Numbered from the stretch's first letter, positions 50,335 to 59,886 are shown. The stretch is 64,000 nt of DNA from Alistipes_A hominis (GCF_014288115.1 NZ_JACOOK010000001.1:1-64000); one strand, 5' to 3'. Numbers and translations are program-made. The notes: generated by a model from the sequence alone, not told the origin.

Positions 50335-52089
50335 ATGAAAAAACATCTGTTTTTATTGATGCTTTCAACGGCGATTCTTGCCGGTTGCAGCAAAAACGAA
50401 GGCGGAGAAGGCGAGCCGTTCACTCCGCCCGCACAGGAACAACTTACGCAAAACGCCTATGCCGATAACGAGAGTACGGGCGGCGGCTTTTCTTTCACGG
50501 CCAGCGCCCCCTGGACGGCGACCGTGAACGAAGTGCAGGCGCAGGCTTCGGCATTGGCATCCGTACAAACAAAATCCGTTACACGGGCTGCCGACAACAA
50601 CGGCAATAACGTAGTCTGGCTGAAACTCTACAACGGCGACAAGGAGGCTTATAGCGGCGGGGCCGGGACGATTACGCTCCGCATCGAGATCGACCAGAAC
50701 TATACGGGAGAACGGCGCGAGGCGACGATTACCATCCGTTCGGGCAACAACACCTTTACCGTAACGGTCGTTCAGGAGGGAACCAAGCAAGACGGCAGCG
50801 AGAACGAGCCGCCGGTCAAAGTGACGAAGATTACCCTCGACAAAACCGAACTTTCGTTGGATGCAGGAGCTAAAACGACGCTGACCGCCACCGTAGAGCC
50901 TGCCGACGCCACGATCAAATCGGTGGTATGGTCGAGCAGCAACCCTGCCGTTGCGGACGTAAATCCCGTAACCGGCGAAATCACCGCGATAGCCGACGGA
51001 ACGGCGACCGTTACGGCTACCTCTTCCTCTAACAAAGAAGTGTCGGCCTCTTGCGCGGTAACGGTGGGCAACGACGAACCTGTCGTACCCGATCCCTCGA
51101 GCTACGCTCTTGTCAGCCGGATCGAACGCACGGTAACTTATTGGAATCAACTCCCCACTTCGGATCACGATGAAGAGGAGGCGACCTATACGTTCGAATA
51201 CGACGACCATAATCGCGTTTCGTCATATACGATCGACATCCGCCCCACCAACGATCCGGAAGGTTCGAGCCAACTGGTCAGCAACATCGACTACTCGGCA
51301 CCGGATCGTCTCCGCATCGAGGATCGGTGGTCGGACGCCGGAACACAAACCTACGACGTCCTGCTGAACGACAAAGGATACATCCGACAGGGCAAATCGC
51401 ATCCCTATTCCCATGACGAAGATAATTATGAGTTTTACACCTATGAGATAGAATATAACGACGAAGACCGTATCTCGCGCGTCGCCTACTCCAATACGTG
51501 GAACACGTATACCTATAAAGACGGTGTGCTGTCGGGCGGTTCCTATTCCGACGGAGCTCAGCCGGACGAAGTGTCCGGGTTCGAGCAATATTTCAACCAG
51601 ACGCCGAACGACAAGTTGAATCTGGACATCAATATGCTCTTTTTACCGGATATGCTATTGGAAGAAACCGAAGACGGAGAGGTGCCGGGCCGGCTCGGGC
51701 GCTTGGCTCTGCTGCGCCTGGCGGGTCGCGGTATGGACCGTTACACGACAATATTTACCGGATGGAGTGACGATGAAGGAGCCTCTGTCGCTACTCCTGG
51801 CTATCCGGAGCCCAATGTGAAGGTTCATAAGAGTTACGAATACTACACTTATGTCGAGGACACGGAGGAGCGCCTGGATTACGTCTTTAACGACGACGGT
51901 ACGGTCGCTTCGGTCACAGCACACGCAACCGTGGCCAAAATCAAGCATGAATACGACATCGTGGTAGGTAATGAACCCGTCCATCCCGAATACCCTGAAG
52001 CAGGATATAAATACGAGATCAAAAACAGAAAAGATACCGAACTGGATCGCGGTACGAATTCGGCCGTCTATTCGTTTACCTACCGCTAA
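50335..52089 (+). CDS. surface lipoprotein with BACON-like and Ig-like (Big_2) domains
   Basis: 584 residues. The lipobox LAGC gives lipid at Cys18. Residues about 35-150 are a BACON-like sandwich (FSFTASAPWTATVNE, ERREATITIRSGNNTFTVTV). Residues about 163-243 are a bacterial Ig-like Big_2 domain (VTKITLDKTELSLDAGAKTT, VVWSSSNPAVADVNPVTGEI). The rest, from SRIERTVTYW, has tandem YD/RHS-like beta stretches (TYTFEYDDHNRVSSYTID, YEIEYNDEDRISRVAY). Probably displayed on the surface for adhesion or carbohydrate binding. Preceded by a structured leader and followed by a terminator. Confidence 0.85.
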   Translation: MKKHLFLLMLSTAILAGCSKNEGGEGEPFTPPAQEQLTQNAYADNESTGGGFSFTASAPWTATVNEVQAQASALASVQTKSVTRAADNNGNNVVWLKLYNGDKEAYSGGAGTITLRIEIDQNYTGERREATITIRSGNNTFTVTVVQEGTKQDGSENEPPVKVTKITLDKTELSLDAGAKTTLTATVEPADATIKSVVWSSSNPAVADVNPVTGEITAIADGTATVTATSSSNKEVSASCAVTVGNDEPVVPDPSSYALVSRIERTVTYWNQLPTSDHDEEEATYTFEYDDHNRVSSYTIDIRPTNDPEGSSQLVSNIDYSAPDRLRIEDRWSDAGTQTYDVLLNDKGYIRQGKSHPYSHDEDNYEFYTYEIEYNDEDRISRVAYSNTWNTYTYKDGVLSGGSYSDGAQPDEVSGFEQYFNQTPNDKLNLDINMLFLPDMLLEETEDGEVPGRLGRLALLRLAGRGMDRYTTIFTGWSDDEGASVATPGYPEPNVKVHKSYEYYTYVEDTEERLDYVFNDDGTVASVTAHATVAKIKHEYDIVVGNEPVHPEYPEAGYKYEIKNRKDTELDRGTNSAVYSFTYR

Positions 52090-52166
52090 TTTCTTGTATA
52101 ACTAAAGAAGACAGACTACGATATAACTTTTTAATCTATCTTTTAACGATACGCAAATTATATGAA

Positions 52167-52200
52167 AGAGCATCCCTCCGAATGTGGGATGCTCTGATTT
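52167..52200 (+). terminator. intrinsic terminator after the surface lipoprotein
   Basis: AGAGCATCCC (52167-52176) pairs with GGGATGCTCT (52186-52195), then GATTTTAT. Confidence 0.7.
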
Positions 52201-52452
52201 TATGTGTTTGCCATTGCGGAGCAGTTAATACGAGGTAAAAGCATAAAAATATCTGCACGGATTCCCGGAAATTCACTATCGTTTATGAATCTATATTCTT
52301 TTAATTTTGTCCATATTTCTTTACTCAGATTCGGGATTGTAAATGCTCCCAGCTATTGTCATACCCTTTTTGATGATTGCTAAGTGATATTATCACGGAA
52401 ATTGTCCTATCTGTTTTTAATTCCATCAAATAAAATGCCGTACAAATTTAAA
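52201..52452. other. intergenic stretch
   Basis: AT-rich, with no gene or RNA recognised; it lies between the terminators of the lipoprotein and tRNA genes. Confidence 0.4.
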
Positions 52453-52490
52453 ACAAAGCCGCCTCACAGTGCACTGTGAGGCGGCTTTGT
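52453..52490. terminator. 19-bp perfect palindromic terminator after tRNA-Cys
   Basis: ACAAAGCCGCCTCACAGTG pairs perfectly with its complement. A-runs and T-runs flank it, so it may stop transcription from both sides. Confidence 0.8.
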
Positions 52491-52492
52491 CG

Positions 52493-52563
52493 AGGTCTGA
52501 AGCGGATTCGAACCGCTGTAGCAGCTTTTGCAGAGCTGTGCCTAGCCACTCGGCCATCAGACC
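52493..52563 (-). tRNA. tRNA-Cys (GCA)
   Basis: Minus-strand cloverleaf: acceptor GGTCTGA pairs with TCAGACC, D-arm GCC/GGC, anticodon stem CAGCT/AGCTG with loop CTGCAAA (anticodon GCA), and T-arm AGCGG-TTCGAAT-CCGCT. The discriminator base is U, as expected for tRNA-Cys. CCA is not encoded. A -7 promoter element precedes it and a palindromic terminator follows. tRNA genes are common integration sites, and mobile-type genes lie on its 5' side, but I see no duplicated tRNA end. Confidence 0.95.
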
Positions 52564-52575
52564 CTTTCGGGAGTG

Positions 52576-52583
52576 CAAATATA
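52576..52583 (-). promoter_or_regulatory. -7 element TATATTTG for tRNA-Cys
   Basis: Minus-strand match to TAnnTTTG, 12 bases before the tRNA 5' end. Confidence 0.65.
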
Positions 52584-52978
52584 CGATAATATTTCATACG
52601 CCCAAAATTTTACAGGACTAAATCTCCCATTTTCATACGGATATTCCTTTAAGGTGTGCTGCTTTTGTTCGGAAACGGATAAAAACGTACCGCGAAATAT
52701 AAAATCGATCTCGGCACCTTTCGCAACGAAGCGTGGCGGACATTCGGCCGATATGAACTTTTTCGCCGTCCAACACAGGGAGAACACAACTGGAGATCAG
52801 CCGGTAATTGTACTGTTTCTCTTCTCTGCCCGATTTACTTTGTGACGGCATGTTTCAATAAACGATTCCTGCATCCATCGCTTACCACCTGATGTAATCA
52901 TTTCATTATTTATTTTGGACTTTTTGTGTTTCAGGGAGTAGTAAAGCGTGATTTAGATCCGGTCTCTGTTATTCAATA
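52584..52978. other. gene-free stretch upstream of the invertase
   Basis: Two overlapping frames of 72-90 codons on opposite strands (about 52573-52851) resemble no family; neither is supported. Otherwise nothing is seen. Confidence 0.4.
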
Positions 52979-53002
52979 CGTTTCTCGGTATGCCGGGAAA
53001 CG
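52979..53002. repeat. 10-bp inverted repeat upstream of the invertase
   Basis: CGTTTCTCGG-TATG-CCGGGAAACG with one mismatch. A second palindrome, CTGGGCGACGTTGCCCAG (53045-53062), lies closer to the start. Either could bind the recombinase or be an operator. Confidence 0.4.
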
Positions 53003-53078
53003 GTGAAAATTCAGCAAGTACAACCATAATCATACCTTGTGCGCCTGGGCGACGTTGCCCAGAAAAATCAAACGAAAT

Positions 53079-53749
53079 ATGATAATAGGTTATTTACGGG
53101 TAAGCACCGGGAAACAGAATCCGGGCAACCAGCAGGACGAGATCCGGCGTTTCGCCGAGAGTCGGAATTGGATCGTAGACAACTGGGTTACGGAAGTGGC
53201 CAGTGGCAGCAAACGGGAACAGGACCGCAAACTTGGGACTTTGCTCCGTAAGATGAAACGGGGTGATACGCTGATCGTAACGGAAATCTCGCGCCTGAGC
53301 CGGACGCTCACGGATGTGATGGCGATCATGGGCAGGTGCCTGCAAAAGGAGATCAATCTTTACACGACCAAAGAGGGTTACACATTCGACAACAGCATTA
53401 ACAGTAAAGTGCTTTGTTTTGCATTCGGATTGGTCGCCGAAATCGAACGCAACCTGATCTCGATGCGCACCAGAGAGGCGCTGGCCCTACGCAAAGCCGA
53501 AGGCGTGGTGCTTGGCCGCAGAAAGGGCAGTTATACGAAGTTCAACTGCTGACCGAGAATCGGCAGCACGTTATCCGGATGTTGCATCAGGACAAATCCG
53601 TCACCGACATATGCAAACGTTTCGATCTCTCGCGGGACACCTTCGATAAATTCCGCCGGAGCTACCCATCGGTACAGCAAGCTCTCCGGGAGAAAGAAAT
53701 GCGACGGGTACGGCGTTTCCGCAGCAATCGCTTACAAACGCTTACCTGA
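53079..53749 (+). pseudogene. serine recombinase (DNA invertase, Mpi-like), frameshifted before its HTH
   Basis: From MIIGYLRVSTGKQNPGNQQD the frame encodes a complete serine-recombinase catalytic domain: nucleophile Ser in YLRVSTGKQ, then ISRLSRTLTD and AFGLVAEIERNLISMRTREA, reaching GRRKGSYTKF. There it stops at 53550-53552. The DNA-binding tail continues in another frame (QLLTENRQHVIRMLHQDKSV, then ICKRFDLSRDTFDKF) to 53749. A one-base slip separates them. The first 157 residues alone would lack the helix-turn-helix. This resembles Bacteroides Mpi, which flips capsule promoters, but here it is probably inactive, or depends on frameshifting. Confidence 0.8.
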
Positions 53750-53764
53750 GCGTGGTATTTCAAG

Positions 53765-53795
53765 AGCCCGAAGATACAACTTCGGGCTTAATTCT
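53765..53795 (+). terminator. intrinsic terminator after the invertase
   Basis: AGCCCGAAG pairs with CTTCGGGCT around ATACAA, then TAATTCTTGG. Confidence 0.6.
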
Positions 53796-53846
53796 TGGTT
53801 TACAACAGCAAACTTACGGAAATTAGAAACGATTTCCAAATAAATA

Positions 53847-54762
53847 TTGCAAATATATATCACACAACAAATTGCCAAAAGTATGTTTCATTGCTTTTTA
53901 GGTTTACACCTCCTTTTATTCATATACCACGAGATAACCAACTTCCTGACGGCTGAAAAGGGCCTAACTCTGACCGGGGAGGGTACGATAGACAATACTT
54001 CGGAGGACAACAGCGACCTGGGTAACGGCTACCAGAAATCGCTGATCCATGTCATGGGCGGAGAGTGCGTTATCGACGGCGTTACCCTGATTAACGACCC
54101 CGAATACCATTGGCATGGAAACTCATCAACGGGGCATCCTTACAATAGTGCGGCAATCGCTTATTGGAATGATGCGAATGTAACCATAAAGAACGCCAGG
54201 ATCATTTCGGGCGAGTTCACCGTCTGCGGTATGGGACGCGACGTCGCCAGCGGAGAGATCACCCTTGTTGACAGTTATTTCGAATCTACTTCCTCAAATA
54301 AGGATAACGGTACGCACTGGGCTTACGCAATGCGTCTGTTCGGCTCGAAAGTAAGAATCGACGGTTGCGAGGTCAAAGGCATTCAGGGCGGCATCTCCAT
54401 TGAAAGTTGTCAGGATGCGGTCATCAGCAGTGGCAAGTATTACACGGTAAATACGCCGGGGCAGATAGATGCCTTTTATGCGTTATATATAACCAACGGC
54501 GCGAAAGTCACGATTACGGGCGGAGAGTTTTCCGCAGCCAATGACCGGTCCGGGGGGGTTGCAGATCGAGGGAACGAGCGCTGTCGTGTCGGGCGACAAT
54601 GACGTTGATCTGCCGACCGGAAGCGTAATTCTCAAAGGCGGTAAATTCAGCGGCAAAGCTTATAACCATACAACCTCGGTCGTTTACGAACCGGCCACGG
54701 GTTACAAGTGGCAGACGATCGAAGGCGGTGGCGATTTGAAATGGGAAGTTGTCGCCGAATAA
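53847..54762 (+). pseudogene. beta-helix surface protein, 5'-truncated and broken at a G7 tract
   Basis: From about residue 33 the frame has right-handed beta-helix repeats: GLTLTGEGTIDNTSE, HVMGGECVIDGVTLIND, YWNDANVTIKNARIISG, RIDGCEVKGIQGGISIE, ITNGAKVTITGGEFS. It stops at 54602 after a frame change at the G-run 54552-54558. The C-terminal part goes on in the next frame (LQIEGTSAVVSGDNDVDLPT, GGKFSGKAYNHTTSV, ending KWEVVAE) to 54762. With six Gs the two frames would join into about 304 residues. There is no signal peptide or N-terminal domain, so the gene is also truncated at the front. Confidence 0.7.
54552..54558 (+). repeat. G7 homopolymer in coding sequence
   Basis: Seven Gs in GGTCC-GGGGGGG-TTGCAG. 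Removing one G fuses both halves of the beta-helix frame as SGGLQIEGTSA. A possible slip site. Confidence 0.6.
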
Positions 54763-54843
54763 GGCAGGGGGTCAAGTTGGAGTGACCCAAACCCGATAAA
54801 ACACCGATTACCCGATAGGGGTTAAACTATGTACACAAACAAA

Positions 54844-54876
54844 ACAAAAGCGACTGTTATGTCGCTTTTGTTTTTT
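54844..54876 (+). terminator. intrinsic terminator after the beta-helix gene
   Basis: ACAAAAGCGAC (54844-54854) pairs with GTCGCTTTTGT (54861-54871), then Ts. Just upstream, ACCCGATA occurs twice with an 11-base spacer. The stretch 54877-55029 shows nothing further. Confidence 0.8.
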
Positions 54877-55029
54877 ACGCCCTTAAATTTTGCGAAAACG
54901 AGTTGTCAAAACGATATTCAACTTTCGTTTCAATTGATTGCACCTTCGTGCATCACGCCCCGTTAGACGGCTACCGCACATAGCGCTCCTTTATCGAAAA
55001 AGAGTAATCCTGTCCGGGAGACGCTGCCG

Positions 55030-55479
55030 TCAGCCGACCGATGAAGCGATCCGGCGCAGCATACGGCGGATGATGATCCGATGAAACGGCCGGATCAGTG
55101 CGAAATAGATCCGGCCGAGCCGGTTATGGTATTGCACCGCCGTGGAAATACTGATTCGCCGCACCCCGTCGGGACGGGGGAGCACGCTGAGCGAGACCGT
55201 AAAGATCAAATGTTTATCGTCATTGGACAGTACCGCTTCCCGCTCCGATTCTTCGACGATCGCTTTCCGGAAAACACGGGATTCTCCCGTCTTCAAACCG
55301 AAAGGCGCAACGAGCGCATTACGGATTTTCATCAGCCCGTTCACCCAGCGCGGAGTATCGGAGAAAACGGATTCCAACAGTTTCCCGGGACGCAATTCCG
55401 CATCGGAGTTTACGTCGAGACTGTAAGAGTCCGAATAATCGGCCCGGATCGGTTCGGCGGAATCCGCATCGGAATACAT
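55030..55479 (-). CDS. DUF2867 family protein
   Basis: 149 residues that I match to DUF2867: a START-like beta/alpha domain with LRPGKLLESVFSDTPRWVNGLM at the front, then SNDDKHLIFTVSLSVLPR, and the common end LIRPFHRIIIRRMLRRI. The family often accompanies membrane or surface genes, and its function is not established. It starts 11 bases after the hypothetical membrane protein gene and is the last gene of the relA/spoT transcript. Confidence 0.8.
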   Translation of the reverse strand: MYSDADSAEPIRADYSDSYSLDVNSDAELRPGKLLESVFSDTPRWVNGLMKIRNALVAPFGLKTGESRVFRKAIVEESEREAVLSNDDKHLIFTVSLSVLPRPDGVRRISISTAVQYHNRLGRIYFALIRPFHRIIIRRMLRRIASSVG

Positions 55480-55490
55480 GCTGAAAAAAT

Positions 55491-55970
55491 TTAAAAACGC
55501 GGTTTGAGAATTTCGGAATACAGCACGGCCATTTTCGGATCGAAACCGCCCGGAAACGCCCTTTCGGAAGAAGCCGGTTCCGGCTCCGTAGCAAGCTGCG
55601 GAGTAGGGGAATTCCCCTGATCCGCGGTAGACATCGGCTCCGGCGCGTTATCTCCGACCATGTCGTCGTACGAAAAGACCGTACGGTTCTCGAACGCTTC
55701 GATCGCCTCGTCGTCGTAAGACAGCATCTCCGTCGGCAGCGCGTCCGCATCCGGAACAGTCCGCTGCACCGGACGCGAATCGGCCGCAGATTCCGTATCG
55801 GCTCCGCCCCCTTTTTTAAGTTCGCGCATCAGGTCGTCCCACGGAGAATCGGACGGAGCGGTATCCGCCTGCTCCTCGCTTTCGGAAACCGGTTGTTTTT
55901 TCTTTTTCGCAGCGGAAATTATTGCGAAGACAGTAATCAGAAGTACCGGAAGCAACTCTTTCAGATCCAT
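55491..55970 (-). CDS. hypothetical single-pass membrane protein
   Basis: 159 residues. Residues 4-20 (KELLPVLLITVFAIISA) form one membrane helix, followed by KKKK, so the rest faces the cytosol. The middle is acidic and disordered (Glu, Asp, Ser, Pro). The end FDPKMAVLYSEILKPRF is the conserved tail of a family found in Bacteroidota beside similar genes; no function is known. It begins 2 bases after the relA/spoT gene and is co-transcribed. Confidence 0.75.
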   Translation of the reverse strand: MDLKELLPVLLITVFAIISAAKKKKQPVSESEEQADTAPSDSPWDDLMRELKKGGGADTESAADSRPVQRTVPDADALPTEMLSYDDEAIEAFENRTVFSYDDMVGDNAPEPMSTADQGNSPTPQLATEPEPASSERAFPGGFDPKMAVLYSEILKPRF

Positions 55971-55972
55971 AG

Positions 55973-58204
55973 CTATTCGATTTTATTTTCCACCCGGTTT
56001 ACCTGCTCGACCCCCTTGATCCGGATCACCTTGTCGATAATCATCTTCAGATCCTTGATATTTTTCACATAGAGGCTGATCCGCCCTTCGAAGATACCGT
56101 CGTGGCTCTGGATATGCAACTCCCGGATGTTCGTGTTCAGCTCGCCGGTAATCACCTGCGACAGTTCCATCAGGATCCCGATCCGATCGATTCCGCGCAA
56201 CTCGAGGATCGACAGGTAGGACATCGCCTTGTGGCTCGACCAGGTGACCGGCGTCAGACGATTGCCGTGCTGGGCAGCCAGTTTAATCAGTTCGTTGCAG
56301 TTTTTCTTGTGAACGTCGATCTTGTGCGTATCGGGATTGCTGTAACCGACAACTTCGTCGCCCGGAATCGGATTGCAACACGGGGCGATCTCGAACTCCG
56401 GATCGTCCGCATCCTCCGGCGATGCGCCGTCAATTACCTTTTTCCCTTTTTTCTTATCGTCGCCTCCGAGGAACTTGAATGGATTCGGTATCTGCAACGT
56501 CCAGAATTTCAAAATCTTATTGGCAGGATTGTCGCGCAGGATCTTTTCGATCCCGTCCAGTTTCAGGATGCCGGCCCCCAACTTGCTGTAAAACTCGTCC
56601 TTCGTAGCGCAGTCGTAAGCAGGCAGCACTTTCCGGAACACGCGGGCACTCGGCACGATGCCGAACTCCTTGAGCTTTCCTTCGAACAGCACGATCCCGT
56701 TAGCGATGTTATTGAGATTCTCCTTTTTCAGGAAAACCATGATCGACTGCTTGGCCTTGGTCGTAATCACATGATCGAGCCATTCGGCCTTCGGCTTCAC
56801 ATTTTTCGACGTGATGATCTCGATCTGGTCGCCGCTGCTGATCGGTGCGAAAATCGATTCGATCTTCCGGTTGATCTTGGCGCCCATCGCGCTGTTGCCG
56901 ATCTTCGTATGAATCTCATAAGCGAAATCGAGCGCCGTAGCGCCCTGAGGCAATGTCCGCGAATCGCCTTTCGGCGTAAACACGACGATCTCGTAGGTAT
57001 AAAGGCTCAGTTTGAAATTGTCGAGGAATTCGACGGCATTGTCCGTCGGGCTGTTCAGCGCTTCGCGCACCTGCTTCATCCAACGGTCGAATTCGCCTTC
57101 CTCCTTCGACAACTCGCCCGATTTGTACTTCCAATGCGCGGCGAATCCCCGCTCGGCAATCTCTTCCATCCGCTGCGAACGAATCTGCACCTCGACCCAC
57201 ACGCCGTCGGGACCCATCACCGTGGAGTGCAGGGCCTCGTAACCGTTCGCTTTCGGAATGTTCACCCAGTCGCGGATCCGATCCGGTTTCGGCTTGTAAA
57301 TATCGGTTACCAACGAGTAGATGTGCCAGCACTGCGACTTTTCGGGAATCAGCGGCGAAGGCCGGAACACGATGCGAATCGCGAAGAGATCATAGATCTC
57401 TTCGAAAGCGATATGCTTGCGCTGCATTTTGGCCCAGATCGAATAGATCGACTTGACGCGCCCCGATATTTCGAAGTCGATATCGTTGCCCTTGAGCTTC
57501 TCGATAATCGGCTGACTGAATTTTTCGATAAATTTCGACCGGTCGGCTTCGGTTTCCTGGATCTTGGCTTCGATCTGCCGGTAATCTTCCGGGAAACGGT
57601 ATTTCAACGACAGATCCTCCAGTTCGCTTTTGATCGCGAACAACCCCAGGCGGTAAGCCAACGGAGCGAACAGATAGATCGTTTCGCTGGTGATTTTCAT
57701 CTGCTTATGCGGAGGCATCGATTCCAGCGTACGCATGTTGTGCAGCCGGTCGGCGATCTTGATCAGGATCACCCGGACGTCGTCGGAAAGCGTCAGCAGC
57801 ATTTTGCGGAAATTTTCCGCCTGCTCCGAAGCGCTGGTTTTGAAAACGCCCGACATTTTGGTCAGTCCGTCCACCATCAGCGCGATTTTGGGTCCGAAAC
57901 GGCTTTCGATATCCTCCACCGTATAGTCGGTATCCTCGACGACATCGTGCAACAAGGCCGCGATCACCGACTTGACGCCGAGGCCGATTTCATCCACGAC
58001 GATCCGGGCCACCGCCAGCGGGTGCACGATGTAAGGCTCCCCGGAACGGCGGCGCACTCCCTCGTGAGCCTCCTTCGCCAAGAAAAAGGCCCGTTTGATC
58101 AGATCCCTGTCATATTCATTTTTACAGATTTTGGCACAACTCCGCATCAGTTTGTCAAACTGCTCGCCAATCATGCGTTCATCTTCCTGCGAATAACCCA
58201 TCAA
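55973..58204 (-). CDS. bifunctional (p)ppGpp synthetase/hydrolase
   Basis: 743 residues of the long RelA/SpoT type. HD hydrolase domain with HPLAVARIV and the pair in ALLHDVVEDT (residues about 85-95), so hydrolase activity should be intact. Synthetase domain with GRVKSIYSIWAKM and IPKANGYEALHSTV. TGS domain (VVFTPKGDSRTLPQGATALD) and a C-terminal ACT domain (LELRGIDRIGILMELSQ). It sets the stringent-response alarmone level. The start MMGYSQ has a second Met as alternative. First gene of a three-gene transcript, 125 bases after recA. Confidence 0.96.
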   Translation of the reverse strand: MMGYSQEDERMIGEQFDKLMRSCAKICKNEYDRDLIKRAFFLAKEAHEGVRRRSGEPYIVHPLAVARIVVDEIGLGVKSVIAALLHDVVEDTDYTVEDIESRFGPKIALMVDGLTKMSGVFKTSASEQAENFRKMLLTLSDDVRVILIKIADRLHNMRTLESMPPHKQMKITSETIYLFAPLAYRLGLFAIKSELEDLSLKYRFPEDYRQIEAKIQETEADRSKFIEKFSQPIIEKLKGNDIDFEISGRVKSIYSIWAKMQRKHIAFEEIYDLFAIRIVFRPSPLIPEKSQCWHIYSLVTDIYKPKPDRIRDWVNIPKANGYEALHSTVMGPDGVWVEVQIRSQRMEEIAERGFAAHWKYKSGELSKEEGEFDRWMKQVREALNSPTDNAVEFLDNFKLSLYTYEIVVFTPKGDSRTLPQGATALDFAYEIHTKIGNSAMGAKINRKIESIFAPISSGDQIEIITSKNVKPKAEWLDHVITTKAKQSIMVFLKKENLNNIANGIVLFEGKLKEFGIVPSARVFRKVLPAYDCATKDEFYSKLGAGILKLDGIEKILRDNPANKILKFWTLQIPNPFKFLGGDDKKKGKKVIDGASPEDADDPEFEIAPCCNPIPGDEVVGYSNPDTHKIDVHKKNCNELIKLAAQHGNRLTPVTWSSHKAMSYLSILELRGIDRIGILMELSQVITGELNTNIRELHIQSHDGIFEGRISLYVKNIKDLKMIIDKVIRIKGVEQVNRVENKIE

Positions 58205-58329
58205 TCTCCCGTTTTACATACGCCGACATCAATCCCTTGCCCGCCGAGGACAAGACAAAACATGTTTTCGGGTACGCCCCGGACGGAATCAGGCTGTGTC
58301 TCCCGCCGGCCGTACCGCACCCGCGCCCG

Positions 58330-59346
58330 CTAACCGGCGGCGACAAGCGCTTCGCGCACTTTGGCCTCCACCTCGGCCGCAAACTCAGGATCGGCCTTGA
58401 ACGCCTCCTTGACGGCATCGCGCCCTTGTCCGATCTTCCTGTCGCCGTAAGAAAACCACGAGCCGCTCTTCTTGATAATTCCCTGATCCACTCCCAGGTC
58501 GATGATCTCGCCGATCTTCGAAATTCCTTCGCCGTACATGATATCGAATTCCGCTTTGCGGAACGGGGGAGCCAGTTTGTTTTTCACGATCTTGACACGC
58601 GCCCGCGCGCCCATCTGTTCTTCTCCGTCTTTGATCACCGAAGCCTTGCGGATATCGACCCGGACGCTGGCGTAAAATTTCAGCGCATTACCGCCCGTCG
58701 TAGTCTCCGGATTCCCGTAAACCACGCCGATCTTATCGCGAAGTTGGTTGATGAAAATACAAACGGTTCCCGTCTTGCTGATATTGGCCGTCAGTTTACG
58801 CAAAGCCTGCGACATCAGTCGCGCCTGCAACCCCATTTTCGATTCGCCCATCTCGCCTTCGATTTCGGCCTTCGGCGTCAGCGCGGCGACCGAGTCGATC
58901 ACCACGATATCGATGGCGCTCGAACGGATCAGGTGGTCGGCGATCTCCAGCGCCTGCTCCCCGTTGTCGGGCTGCGAAATCAGCAGGTCGTCGATATCCA
59001 CGCCGAGCTTCTGCGCATACGTGCTGTCGAAAGCATGTTCCGCGTCGATAAATGCGGCGATTCCGCCCGCTTTCTGGGCCTCGGCGATCGCGTGGATAGC
59101 CAGCGTGGTTTTACCCGACGATTCGGGGCCGAAAATCTCGATAATACGTCCTTTCGGATACCCGCCGATCCCGAGCGCATGGTCGATCGTTACCGACCCG
59201 GACGGGATGACCGGGACTTTGTCGACCGCCCGGTCGCTCATTTTCATGATGGCGCCTTTCCCGAAATCCTTCTCGATCTTATCCATCACGGCGCTCAATA
59301 CCTTGAGCTTCTCAGGATTCACCTGAGGCTTCTCCTTTTCTGCCAT
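58330..59346 (-). CDS. recA: RecA recombinase
   Basis: 338 residues. The Walker A motif GPESSGKTT is at about residues 71-79, and Walker B VIDSVAALTPKAEIEGEMG includes the usual loop 1 sequence; loop 2 is FINQLRDKIGVVYGNPETTTGG. The C-terminal part is short (PEFAAEVEAKVREALVAAG). RecA carries out strand exchange and the SOS response. It follows the bcp gene by 40 bases without a clear promoter or terminator between, so both may share a transcript. Confidence 0.98.
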   Translation of the reverse strand: MAEKEKPQVNPEKLKVLSAVMDKIEKDFGKGAIMKMSDRAVDKVPVIPSGSVTIDHALGIGGYPKGRIIEIFGPESSGKTTLAIHAIAEAQKAGGIAAFIDAEHAFDSTYAQKLGVDIDDLLISQPDNGEQALEIADHLIRSSAIDIVVIDSVAALTPKAEIEGEMGESKMGLQARLMSQALRKLTANISKTGTVCIFINQLRDKIGVVYGNPETTTGGNALKFYASVRVDIRKASVIKDGEEQMGARARVKIVKNKLAPPFRKAEFDIMYGEGISKIGEIIDLGVDQGIIKKSGSWFSYGDRKIGQGRDAVKEAFKADPEFAAEVEAKVREALVAAG

Positions 59347-59386
59347 ATTTTTTCGTTTAGTAGTCTTGTTTCAAATTTTTCCGGTT

Positions 59387-59848
59387 TTACTGGTAAGCTT
59401 CGACGATCTGTTCGAAGTGATCCTTCGTCCGCACTTTATCGAAAATCTTCTCGATCACGCCCTGTTCGTCGATCACGAACGTCGTCCGCAGAATCCCCAT
59501 GAACGTCCTTCCCATAAACTTCTTCTCGCCCCACACGCCGTAGGCTTCCGCGATTTTTTTGTCCGTATCGGCCAACAGCGTAAAATTCAACCCCTGCTTT
59601 GCGATAAAGCCCTGGTGCGACTTTTCGCTGTCGGGACTCACGCCGACCACTTCGAAACCCATTCGCCGCAGCGTATCCCGCCCGTCGCGCAGACTGCAGG
59701 CTTCGGCCGTACAACCCGGCGTATTGTCCTTCGGATAAAAATAAAGAATCAACTTGCGGCCGCGGTAATCGGCCAGCGTTTTCATATTGCCGTCCTGATC
59801 GACCGCTTCGAAAGCCGGAGCGGGATCTCCCGTTTTCAGTTTTGCCAT
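59387..59848 (-). CDS. bcp: thioredoxin-dependent thiol peroxidase (Bcp/PrxQ)
   Basis: 153 residues from MAKLKTGDPAPAFE. The peroxidatic Cys motif is seen as NTPGCTAEACSLRD, with the second (resolving) Cys five residues later, as in PrxQ. Then FEVVGVSPDSEKSHQGFI and the end DHFEQIVEAY. It reduces peroxides with thioredoxin. It is encoded upstream of recA in the same direction; linking peroxide defence and DNA repair is plausible. Confidence 0.94.
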   Translation of the reverse strand: MAKLKTGDPAPAFEAVDQDGNMKTLADYRGRKLILYFYPKDNTPGCTAEACSLRDGRDTLRRMGFEVVGVSPDSEKSHQGFIAKQGLNFTLLADTDKKIAEAYGVWGEKKFMGRTFMGILRTTFVIDEQGVIEKIFDKVRTKDHFEQIVEAYQ

Positions 59849-59886
59849 TTTCTTTCGCATTTAAAAATTCCGGTGCCTATTGTTCG

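Noticed and set aside
52633..52851. 72-codon minus-strand ORF upstream of the invertase
   Set aside because: It is mirrored by an equally long plus-strand frame; neither has family features or a start signal.
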